From the NCBI GenBank assembly GCA_016713785.1, contig JADJOM010000003.1:2127501-2191500 (forward strand): a stretch of 64,000 bases of DNA. Reading direction: 5' to 3'. This document shows positions 54,122-63,499 of the stretch, piece after piece. The notes under the pieces were generated by a model, which was given only the letters and a program-made list of their open reading frames with translations, made no database searches and was not told the origin of the DNA. Positions within the stretch are counted from its first letter, which is position 1; each line of letters starts with the position of its first letter. The stretch comes from Gemmatimonadota bacterium (lineage in GTDB: Bacteria > Gemmatimonadota > Gemmatimonadetes > Gemmatimonadales > GWC2-71-9). Both the position numbers and the translations under genes were made by a program.

Positions 54122-57100
54122 GGCCACCCCGCCTGCACCGGCCCCCCCGCCACGCGGCAGATGTCGATGGCGTGGCAGAAGCTGGGGCAGCCGCACGAGG
54201 GCGCGGGCGCCGCGGGGAACCGGCCCGCGCGGGCGCCCTCCACGTGCCGGGCCACCGCCGCGAGCGCCGCCTGGTAGCGCGCCACGTGCTTCGGGTCGGC
54301 CACCACGGCGCCCGCCTTGCGGTCGTACTGCGCCAGCTCCAGCAGGTGGTGACTGCCTGGTTTCTTGAGGCTGCGGTACTCCACCCGCGCCACCGTGGCC
54401 CCCTCGTGCAGCCGGGCCAGCGCCCAGGCGTAGAGCGGCACCTGCAGTACCACGCCGTCATCCCACGCGCCGGGCTTGCCCGCCCCGGGCGCGGCGTAGC
54501 GGGTGGTCTTGTAGTCCACCGCGGCGATGTACGCCCCCGCCGCGAAGCGCTCGTCCACCCCGCGCTCCATGCGGTCCACGCTGCCCCGGATCCGCACCCG
54601 CAGGCCACCCCACCTCCAGCACCTGGTCCACGAAGCTCACCTCGTGCGCCACCACCCCGGTGCGGATGCGCCTGGGCGCGTTGCCGCGGTTGCTCGTCTC
54701 CTGCGCGTCGTGCTCCTCCGCCTCCCACGTGAGGTACCGGGTGAGCAGGCGGGTGAGTTCCCCCTGGCGCGCCGCCAGCAGCGCCGGGTGCCCCAGCCAC
54801 TCACCGGCGTCGCCCGCCTCGGTGAGGGCGGCGGCCACCGTCTCCGCCAGCAGCGGGAGCGCCCACGTGAGGTGCCCCGGAAGCAGCCGCGCCGGCGTGC
54901 CGAGCTGCACCGCCGCCCGCTCGAAGAACCGCGCCAGGATCCGGTGCAGCAGGGTGCCGCGGGTGAGGTGGTCCATCGCCTCGTCGGGATCGTCCTGCCG
55001 CTCCAGGTGGAGCAGCCGCGAGGAGAACCAGCTCCACGGGCACTTGGCGAGCGCCTCGAGCTGGGTGGGGCTCCACTGCCGCTGCTCCCCAAGCTCACGG
55101 GCGAGCCACGCCAGCAACGCGGGATCCTCGATCCCGCCATTCCACGGGGAGACCGCCTTCGACTGGCGTCCATGCTCGATCGGCGCGGCGTGCCGCGCCC
55201 GGGCCAGGGCATCGGCACCCCGGTAGATCCGCGCCCCCGGCGTCACCACCCGCGTGGCGGGGATCTCCTCCCCTTCCGCCGCGCCGTCCATCCGCGCCAC
55301 GTCGCCCAGCGCCTCGACGTACGCGGAGGGGACGGTGTCCGCTCCCCCCGGGTCGAGCTGTGACCAGCTGACGGTGAGCTGCCGCTCGGCCCCCGCCACC
55401 AGCACCCGGAAGAGCCCCCGCTCCAGCCGGTCCCAGGTGGCTTCCGACTCGAGCGGCAGGCCCCGGGCGGTGAGCGCGGCGCGCTCGCTCTCGTCGAAGA
55501 CCGGCGACCGGGGCGCGGCCAGCGGCCACTGCCCCGCGGTCAGCCCCACCAGGAAGACCTGCTCGAACGGCCGGTACGCCGCGGCCAGCCCCTCGACCAC
55601 CTGCACCCCGTCCTGGCTCGGCGTCCACAGCGCCACGTCGCCGTCGAGCAGGCTCTCGGCGCGGCGCCGGAAGTCGTCCACGGTCATCGGCGCGGTGTCG
55701 CCCCAGCGGGCCAGCGCCTCCCGCCAGCGCGTCGCCGCGTCCGCGAGCCCGCGCCAGGCGGCGAGGTCGAGCCGCACCACGTCGAGGCGGCCCGCCGGCA
55801 CCTCCATCATCCGCTCCCGGACGCCCCAGGGATCCTGCTCCAGGAAGGTGACCAGCCAGTCGGCCCATGCGCCGAGGCTGCGCGGCTCATCGAGCGGGGC
55901 GGCGAGCGCCGCGAACCGCGCAAAGCCGTCCGCGGCCAGCCGCGCCCGCGCGGCGCGCGGCCGGCCCGCGCGCCGTTCCTCGTCGTCCCCACGCTCCCGG
56001 GCCGCCTCGCTCCGGGCCGACTCCGCCGCCAGCGCGGTGAGCGCAGCCTGCCACGCGTCCAGTCCGGAGACCCGCTGCCGGTAGCCGGCGTAGTTGAGCA
56101 CCGCGGCGTCGAGCCCGCTGGCGAAGTACGGCTGCTCCGCGAGCTCCACCAGCCCGTGGCGCGACCAGCCATCGGCGGCGGCGGAGAGCAGCGCCCGTAG
56201 CGCGCGCACCGCCGGCACCTCCACCAGCGCCACCCGGCGCCGCGCCGTGGCCGGCACGCCGAATCGTTCCAGCGCGTGCAGCGCCAGGTCCAGGTACGGG
56301 CGCGCCTGCCGCGCCACCACCGCGATGCGGTGCAGCGGCGTGCCGCCGTCCGCGAGCGCGCGCACCCGGCGCGCGACCTCCTCCAGCTCACGCTCGGCAT
56401 CCGGTGCGGCGATGGCCTGCACCACCACTCCCGGCACCTGTTCCTGGCGCTCGGTGAACAGCCGGGTGGCGAGGGCGTGGCCGCTACCGAGCGGCTGGAC
56501 GATGGCGGGGAGGTCGGGGCCCAGGTCGAGCGGTTCGGCGGAGTAAATGACGATGCGGTCGAGGGCGGACGACCGGCAGAGCGCGCCGAGCAGCGCGCGC
56601 CAGCCGCCGCGGAGGTCCTGCAGCCCCGCGAAGCGGATCTCGCGCCGGCCGCCGAGCCGCTCGGTGAGCCGCGCCGGATCGGCGATGGCCAGCGCCACGT
56701 CGAGCAGCCGGTCGCGGCCGTCGCGGCGCCCCTCGCCCTGCAGCAGCGCCAGGTGGTCGCGGTAGAGCGTCGCGAGCTCGGTGTCGCGCGCGGCCTCGAA
56801 CTCCCCCTTCCCCGCCGCCGGCGCCACGGCCGCCTCGCACGCATCGGCCGTGATCCCCTCCGACAGCAGCTCGCCGAAGAGCCGATCCACGGCGCCCACA
56901 AACGCCTCGGGGTTGCGAAGGCGGCCGAGCGGGCCGCGGCTCCCCCGCCGGATGAGCATGGCGAGGATGGTGGAACGCTGGAAGTCGTCGCAGGGGCGGC
57001 GGTCGGTGGCGCCGAGGACCTCGGGGAGCTGCTGGAAGGTGCAGAGCGGCGGGTCGAGCCAGCCGGGGTGGCCGCGCTCGGCGGCGAGCCGGATCAGGTC

Positions 57101-57256
57101 CTCGCGGAGGCCCCCTGCCGCAGCGCCAGGAGGTAGGGGGCGAGGGGGGAAGGCCGCGGGATCCTCCGGCGCCGGCGGCGCCAGGAACCCGTCAGCCGCG
57201 TGGAGCAGCAGCTCGCGGGGGTCGGTGCCGTGGAGGAGGAGGAGGGAAGCGGGCAT
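54118..57256 (-). pseudogene. addB: AddB-like PD-(D/E)XK nuclease subunit, three indels
   Basis: A gene of about 1045 codons, mostly open as one 932-residue frame. It has an inactive helicase-like N-terminus (no Walker A), VFLVGLTAGQWPLAAPRSP, and LEALAKCPWSWFSSRLLHLE, the first Fe-S cysteine. The C-terminal nuclease has AAVDYKTTRYAAP and CGCPSFCHAIDIC. An extra base in the C4 run at 54608-54611 splits off the last 160 residues. Two compensating indels near 57111 and 57144 scramble about 12 residues; correcting them gives PLAPYLLALRQGGLREDL. It forms a resection complex with AddA. The partner's ATG overlaps this stop by four bases. Confidence 0.82.
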
Positions 57257-57289
57257 GAGTTGGCGGCTCGGCGAAAGGTCGCGGGCGGG

Positions 57290-57720
57290 TCAACGCGACC
57301 GGGAAGTTGACGTCGCCGGGGCGGTGCGCCGTCGCCGCTCGGGGACAGGGAGCCTGGACCGGGATTTCACGGGATCGCCAACGGGCAGGTCCCAGGGCAC
57401 CCCGGCCACGAAGCCATCGTGCGCGGCGGCGACAACGCGTTCTGACGGCCAGTCATCGACATCGTTGCCGTCACCCCAGATCGGGCGCCCGCAGACCCAG
57501 TTGGTGCCAGAGGCGATGTACAGGGCCTCGGTCTCCATTCGGCGACGTAGAGCACGGGGTACCTCCCCGGGGCGGGCAGAGCCCGCAGATTGATGGCGAA
57601 TGCCACGGCGCTGTCCTGCACCCGCGACGGGAACTCGCGCGCCGCGGAGTGGTTCGTGGTGCGGCGTACCCCCCCGGGAAAGCGGCTTACGGTCCACCCG
57701 GAGGCTAGCCAATCTACAGC
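57290..57720 (-). pseudogene. Remnant of an SGTNW/WGDGND ectodomain gene
   Basis: A degenerate fragment in two frames. One frame reads GWTVSRFPGGVRRTTNHSAA and VAFAINLRALPAPGRYPVLY. The other reads ALYIASGTNWVCGRPIWGDG, NDVDDW. Together they match the last domain of the SARP regulator at 61.6-62.1 kb (WWTVYP, VMSGTNWTIGEPVWGDGNDL). There is no start, signal peptide or upstream domain, because the kelch lipoprotein begins 180 bases away on the other strand. It appears to be a truncated paralog. The rest of the 57257-57903 gap holds the promoter region of the kelch gene and nothing else I can name. Confidence 0.65.
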
Positions 57721-57903
57721 TCACGCGGCGCGGCGGCGTCTCCCGTCCCCCAGACCCTCCCGCGGAAGCCACGGTACGGATTGTACATAGCCGGTCGCCG
57801 TGGCCCCTAACGCCCTGGTGACGCCGCCCCCGTAGCATGGCGGAGGAGGCCAGCAGGCGACCCGGCCCTCCTTCCGACAAGGCTACACAACAAGGGGAAG
57901 CCC

Positions 57904-58977
57904 ATGCAGCTCACGCGACAGTTCTGGGGAATTGGCGCCACCTGCCTCCTGCTGGCGGGATGCGGCGCGGAAGTGATCACCAGCGATGGGGCCACTGATC
58001 CGACACTCACGACGCCGGGCGCGGATGGGTCCGGGACCGGCTGGCACCTGCTTGCCCCCAAGGGCAGTGGGCCGGCAGAGATCAACGCCTCGACCCATGC
58101 GCCCGGCCTCCAGGCCATCTTCGCCGCCAGGATGTGGGACGATCAGGCGGGGACGCTGTGGCGCTTCGACCTGCGGACCAACAGCTGGCGCCAGTTGACG
58201 GCCACCAACTGGCCGCTGGGGAAGTACCGCAACCTGATCTATGACGCCCCGAATCGCCGCCTGCTCACCTACTGGGACGGGCTGGGCCAGGTCTACTCGA
58301 TCCCGGAGACCGGCGGCGCCTGGATCCCCGAGGGATTCGCAGGCAACCTGGACCAGTACTATGAGGGTTACGCCTTCTTCAATCCGGTGAGCCGCCGGTT
58401 GTCGGTCTTTGCCGGCTACGGCTTCGGCGCCTGGCAGGACCTGCTCTGGGAATGGGATGGTGCCGGCAGCCAGTGGGTCAATACGCCGCAGTCCTCACCG
58501 CGTCCGGCGCCACGCTTCGGGCATGGGCCCTCCACCGTGGCGGTGGATGAAGGCGGCAAGCGGGCCTTCCTCGGACAACGCTCCCTCGGCGCCGCCAGCG
58601 GTGGCTATGACGACCTGTGGAGCCTGGACCTCCGCACCAACACCTGGCGGAACCTCATCGCCCCGGACAGTGGCGCGAATGCGCGGCTGGGAAGCGCGCT
58701 GGCGTACGCCAGTCGCACCCGGTTGCTCTACCGGTTCGGCGGTTGTTCCCCCATCGGCGGCGCCGGCGTCTGCTCCACGATGACCAATGAGCTGCGCTCG
58801 GCACGGCCCGGCAGCGCCAGCCCCGCCTGGACCCGCATCAGGAACACTGGTTCACCGCCGAGCCCCCGAACCCAGGCCGGCCTCTACTATGACGCGCCCC
58901 GGCACCGGCTGATCCTCATCTCCGGGCTCGATGGACAGTCCTGGCAGGACGATGCCTGGAGCTACAAGCTCCCGTGA
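57904..58977 (+). CDS. Kelch-type beta-propeller lipoprotein
   Basis: A 357-residue protein with a lipoprotein signal (IGATCLLLAGC, Cys 20). Repeats of kelch type follow: LWRFDLRTNSWRQLTATNW, DLLWEWDGAGSQWVNTPQSS, YDDLWSLDLRTNTWRNLIAP and DDAWSYKLP at the end. The repeats fit a propeller of about six blades. No catalytic residues of galactose oxidase are apparent. It is probably a surface ligand-binding protein. The gene is intact although its neighbours on both sides carry indels. AAGGGGAAG upstream is the ribosome site. Confidence 0.82.
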   Translation: MQLTRQFWGIGATCLLLAGCGAEVITSDGATDPTLTTPGADGSGTGWHLLAPKGSGPAEINASTHAPGLQAIFAARMWDDQAGTLWRFDLRTNSWRQLTATNWPLGKYRNLIYDAPNRRLLTYWDGLGQVYSIPETGGAWIPEGFAGNLDQYYEGYAFFNPVSRRLSVFAGYGFGAWQDLLWEWDGAGSQWVNTPQSSPRPAPRFGHGPSTVAVDEGGKRAFLGQRSLGAASGGYDDLWSLDLRTNTWRNLIAPDSGANARLGSALAYASRTRLLYRFGGCSPIGGAGVCSTMTNELRSARPGSASPAWTRIRNTGSPPSPRTQAGLYYDAPRHRLILISGLDGQSWQDDAWSYKLP

Positions 58978-59000
58978 CCTGGGCCCGCTGAGCACCGCAC

Positions 59001-59026
59001 GACGGGCTGCCGTCCGGCAGCCCGTC
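59001..59026 (+). terminator. Terminator hairpin, 11-bp stem
   Basis: GACGGGCTGCC pairs perfectly with GGCAGCCCGTC across the loop GTCC, about 24 bases after the kelch gene stop. Confidence 0.75.
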
Positions 59027-59132
59027 TGGCGCCCTGCGCCACCCTGGCGCATCCTTGGCCATGCCAGCGGCTCGACCCCGTGCGCCGCGTCCCGGCGACC
59101 GTCCGCCCCGCCACACCGAGAGCCTGACCGCC

Positions 59133-62100
59133 ATGTCGGCCCACCCGTCCCACCACGCCCCGCTCCGCCTGCGCCTCCTCGGCGGCATGCGGCTTCATCG
59201 GCCGGGGCCCGGCGGGGCGGAGGTCGTGCTCGGGCCCGGGAAGGCCTTCGCGCTCGTCGCGTACCTCTCCTGCGCGCCGCACCAGACCATCCGGCGCGAG
59301 GAAGCGGTGGAACTGCTTTGGGCCGATCGCGACGTCACCCATGGCCGCAACTCGCTTCGCCAGACCATCTGGACCCTGCGGCAGAGATTCGGCGACACCG
59401 TCATTACTGGCGACGACGACACCGTGACGCTCTCCCCCGATATCGTGTCCGACCGGGACGAGATGCTGCAGGCGATCGAGCGGGCGGATCCGGCGGCCGT
59501 TGTCGCACGCTATGCCGGCCCGTTTCTTCCCGCCTTTGCCGTGCCCGGCGGACTGGCGTTCGAGCAGTGGGCCGACGGCGAGCGAGCGCGCTTGCGGACG
59601 GCGTTCCTCCGCGCCGGGGGAAACGGTCGTGCGAGCACAGCTCGGCCGCGGCGAGCCCACCGCCGCGACCAGTCTTGCGCGCCGCATCAACGCGGAAGAC
59701 CCCCTGCGCGAGAGCGGCTGGCGCCTCCTGCTCGAGGCCCTCAGCGCCAGCGGTGACTGGCTCGGACTGGCGGTCGAGCTGGATGCGCTGGACGCGATGT
59801 TGACAGGGGAACACCGCGAGCCCGAACCGGCGACGGCCGAGTGGATCCGTCGCCTCCGCAGCACCGCGTCGATGGCTGAGTCGCCACCACCCGCGACCCT
59901 CCGCCCGGACCTGGTCGGACGGGAGCGGGAGTTCGCGACCCTGATCTCAGCCTGGACGGCTGCACAAGGCGGCCGCGCGACGCACGTGCACCTGACGGGC
60001 GCGGCCGGCCTGGGCAAGTCGAGGCTGCTCGCGGACCTGCGGCAGCGCCTGCGGGGGCTTGGCGCGGTCGTGCTCACCCAGCGTGCCCGGCCCGGTGAGC
60101 GCGAGCTTCCCTGGACCCTCGCGGGCGACCTCGCCGGCACCCTCGGGGCCGTTCCAGGCTCCGGGGCCGTCCCCCCGGCGGTCCTGGGGGACCTGGTTGA
60201 CCTCGCCCCGGGGCTGTCCTCACGGTTTGGCGCAGCCCCGCCCCCCGGGCCCCTCCGGGAACTGCCGCGCCGTCGCGCCATGGCCGTCACCGAGTTGATC
60301 AACGCGGTCACCGAAGAGGCCCCGCTCGCCCTCCTGATCGATGACCTGCACTGGGCGGATGACGCGTCATACGATGCCCTGCAGGTGCTCGTCAACCGCC
60401 TGGAGCGGCAACCGCTCCTCCTGGTGACCGCCTCACGGCCAGACTACCGGCCGGACCTCCGCGGGCTGGCGACTCAGCAAATCACCATCGACCCGCTGCC
60501 CCCCGAAGCCACCTTCGACCTCGTGACCAGTCTGGCGCGACTGCCCGGGACAGCGTGGGCCGCCCGATTGCCGGGCAGCGTTCACCAGGCCTCCGAGGGT
60601 TCACCCTCGCCGCGATCGAATCGCTGGCTTACGCCATCAGCACCGGCGCCCTGGCCATCCGCGAGGGCGAATGGGATGCGCCCCTGCCGGACGTGCTGGA
60701 GGCACAGCTGCGCCGCGGCGGGTCCGTCGGCGCCATCATCCAGGCGCTGGAACCCTCCCGGCGGGAGCTGCTCGTCGCGCTCGCCGTTGCCGGCACTCCC
60801 CTGCCTGGAACCAGCCTGAGCGTGATTGGGGGTCAGTCGGATGCAGTCACAGCCCAGTCGCTCGTGGCGCTCGAACGCGACGGCCTCGCGCGCTCGGGCC
60901 CCGGCGGCTGGGAGGTCGCGCACGATCGGACCCGGGACCTGTTGCTCGAGACCCTGGGGGAGGAGCTTCCAGCAGCCCACCGGCGGATCGGCCTGGCGCT
61001 GCTGGACCACGCGGACGGGAGCGTCGCGGCGCTTCGGAAGGCGGCGCTTCACCTGCGCCTCGGCCGAGACATTGCGGGAGTTCGCCGGGCCGCGATCGGG
61101 TATCTCCGCCTGCGGCGGGCAACCGGCGACCCGCGTGCGGCGAGTGCCATCGTCGCGGACCTCCTCGGGACCGGCCTGGAGGACGTGCTCGTTCGGTCGG
61201 TGCTGCGGGAGCTCCCTCTCCCTCCGGATTCCCCACTTCCCCCGACGAGCGGCGATGGTGGCATCCGGCCTGGTCCCGCTCCTGCTCGCGGGCGCACTCC
61301 TCCTGCAGCGTCCCCACCTTGACCTCGTGGCCACCCCTCTCCGGAGCCGGGCCGCTCACTCCACCGCCCACCGTGGAGCTCCGTGGGATCACCGGCCGGG
61401 CCGTCAGCCGCCCCGGAGACACGGTGCGCGTCGAAGTCGCGTCTGGCCCGGGAGCGCTCGTCGGGAACGTCGCCGTGGCAGTGGTGGACGGCCGGGCCCG
61501 TTTCGATGATCTCGACCTCCAGGTGCCCGGCAACTATGTCCTGCGGTTCACCAGCCCGGGGTTCACTCCGGTCGTCAGCGATACCATCCGGGCAGGGCTG
61601 ACCTCGGCGAACCCGCCCCGCCTCCGGGTACTTCGTGGCACACTCAACAACCGCCCGATTCGCCCGGACAATCCGGAGACCACGATCCGGCCAGGAGAGG
61701 CGATCGTCGGGACGGTGGAGATGTCGTATTCCACGTATTGGTCGGCGGCAGCGGTCTTCATGTGCGGCGGCACGTCCTGGGGCCAGCCCGCCGCCTCGTG
61801 GTGGACGGTGTACCCGCTCGCCACGCCCGCCGAGGGCGCCAAGCGCACCGCGACCCTCAACATCAAGGGGCCGGTGAGCCCGGGGATGCACCACATAATC
61901 CTCGCATTGTACGCGGATCGGTCCTGCGATTACGTGATGTCGGGAACCAACTGGACCATCGGTGAGCCAGTCTGGGGCGACGGCAACGACCTCTCCGGCT
62001 GGGGAGCTCGCGACCTCGACGCGGCCAGGCAGACGGGGAGCATGACCATTCAGCAGCTGCGAAACCATGTGGAGTTCGGCCCCCGTGCGATGGTGCCGAC

Positions 62101-62140
62101 GGCCGTTGGCGCGGCGGTGATCACCGTGCGCGTGGAGTAG
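59133..62140 (+). pseudogene. SARP-type regulator: wHTH-BTAD, ATPase, membrane helix, ectodomain; four indels
   Basis: One gene of about 1000 codons crossing four single-base indels. The order is: winged helix and BTAD (LRLRLLGGMRLHRPG, EEAVELLWADRDVTHGRNSL), an AAA ATPase (VHLTGAAGLGKSRLLADLRQ, LALLIDDLHWADD), helical repeats (ALLDHADGSVAALRKAALHL), a membrane helix (AAMVASGLVPLLLAGALLLQ), an Ig-like domain (VELRGITGRAVSRPGDTVRV), and a last domain with VMSGTNWTIGEPVWGDGNDL. The indels lie near 59616, 60597, 61239 and 61334, each in a short G/C run. A membrane-bound SARP would couple an outside cue to transcription, in the manner of CadC. Sequencing error is likely; if real, the gene is dead. 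Confidence 0.75.
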
Positions 62141-62166
62141 TGGAAGGCCCCGCGGTCAGTGCCGCC

Positions 62167-62607
62167 TCACCCGTCCCGCGACGTGAAGCCCACCCGGTTG
62201 TGGCTCCCGTCGCAGAACGGCGAGCTGCCGGTCTGGCCGCAGCGGCACAGGGCAATGGCGCTGGAGCGTTTCTCCTTCTTGCCGGTGGCGTACTCCAGCA
62301 TGACCGGGCCCTTGATGATGATCGGGCCGTCCTTGCTCGGGTTCACCGAGACGCCGGCCAGCGGCAGGTCGACGGGCTTCTGCGGCGCCAGGCCGGCGCG
62401 CACCGCCTGCAGGGCGCCGCTCGGGCACCGGGCCACCACGGCCAGGATCTCCTCCGGCCAGGCGGCGCCGGGGTGGATCCAGTCGGGCCGGGAGACGTCG
62501 AAGACCTTGGGCAGCCCGCGGATGCACTCCCCGGCGTGGCGGCAGATGTTGGGATCGAAGGTGACGGCGATGTCGGCGGTGTGCACCACCTGCAGCGGCT
62601 TGGGCAT
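62167..62607 (-). CDS. CDGSH iron-sulfur protein with N-terminal Fer4_19-type domain
   Basis: A 146-residue cytoplasmic protein. The N-terminal part is ferredoxin-like (ICRHAGECIRGLPKVFDV and VVARCPSGALQAV, cysteines 22, 28, 61). The C-terminal part is a CDGSH domain: Cys 121, 123 and 132 and His 136 in CRCGQTGSSPFCDGSH, the 3Cys-1His ligands of a [2Fe-2S] cluster. It may carry two clusters and act in redox or sensing. GGAGGGG upstream of the ATG at 62607 fixes the start. It lies 55 bases after the MBL gene on the same strand. Confidence 0.88.
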   Translation of the reverse strand: MPKPLQVVHTADIAVTFDPNICRHAGECIRGLPKVFDVSRPDWIHPGAAWPEEILAVVARCPSGALQAVRAGLAPQKPVDLPLAGVSVNPSKDGPIIIKGPVMLEYATGKKEKRSSAIALCRCGQTGSSPFCDGSHNRVGFTSRDG

Positions 62608-62662
62608 GGCCCCTCCTGCCTCAACATGGCTGGCGCGGAGGCGAATGGGAACCCGGGCCGCG

Positions 62663-63499
62663 CTACCGCTCCCGGGCCCCGCTGGTCGTGATCTCGTACC
62701 CGCCCGCCCGGTCCACCGTGACGGTGACCGTGCCATCCAGGTCGGTGCGCAGCACCTGGCGCCGCCCGGTGCGGTAGTAGCGCAGCGCCGCCTCGTGCGG
62801 ATGGCCGTAGCTGTTGCCGGCCCCCACGCTGATCACCACCACCTCGGCCCGGGTGCGCTGGATCCACCCCGGCGTCACCGCGTCCCGGGACCCGTGGTGC
62901 GCCGCCTTGAGCACGTCCACCTCGGGAATGTCGCCCGCGTCCATCCAGGCGTTCAGCTCGTCGATTTCGCTGTCGCCGGTGAGCAGGGCCCGGAACCGCC
63001 CCCGCTCCACCAGCACGCCGAGGCTGCTGTTGTTCTCGCTCACCTCAGCGCCGCGGAGCCGCGAGGGAAAGACCGTGATCCGCGCGTCGCCAAGCCGGAT
63101 CGGCGCCCAGGGCGGTGGAGGCGCGGGGATCCCCTCCTCGCGGATCAGGTCCTCGACCGCCTCCGCGTTGCGGTTCCCGGGCGGGCGTCCGTTGTAGTAG
63201 TAGGCGCCGACGGGGACGTCGGCGAGCACCGCGTCCATCCCGCCGACATGGTCGTCGTGGTTGTGGCTGCCGATCGCGGCGGCCAGGGAGTCGATGCCCA
63301 GTTCCTCGAGCCACAGGACGATGTCATCGCCCCGCCCCGCGTCGACCAGCACGCCGACCCCGCCCTGGCGGATCAGGATGGCGTCCCCCTGCCCCACGTC
63401 GAGGAAGTGGATCTCGAGCGGCCCGGCGCCGGGCCCGCCCTGCGCGGCGAGCGGCGCGCCGAGCAGCAGCGCCAGCAGCGCAGAGAGCAGCCGCTTCAC
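62663..63499 (-). CDS. Secreted ComEC-type metallo-beta-lactamase-fold hydrolase
   Basis: A 278-residue protein starting at GTG. A signal peptide (LLSALLALLLGAPLAAQ) precedes an MBL fold: IHFLDVGQGDAILIRQG, the metal motif GSHNHDDHVGG, LLTGDSEIDELN and KAAHHGSRDAVTPGW. This is the ComEC/Rec2 MBL type, but without the ComEC membrane domain. It may cut DNA or another phosphodiester outside the cell; the substrate is unknown. The GTG overlaps the TGA of the upstream YceI gene (GTGA), so the two are coupled. Confidence 0.88.
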   Translation of the reverse strand: MKRLLSALLALLLGAPLAAQGGPGAGPLEIHFLDVGQGDAILIRQGGVGVLVDAGRGDDIVLWLEELGIDSLAAAIGSHNHDDHVGGMDAVLADVPVGAYYYNGRPPGNRNAEAVEDLIREEGIPAPPPPWAPIRLGDARITVFPSRLRGAEVSENNSSLGVLVERGRFRALLTGDSEIDELNAWMDAGDIPEVDVLKAAHHGSRDAVTPGWIQRTRAEVVVISVGAGNSYGHPHEAALRYYRTGRRQVLRTDLDGTVTVTVDRAGGYEITTSGARER

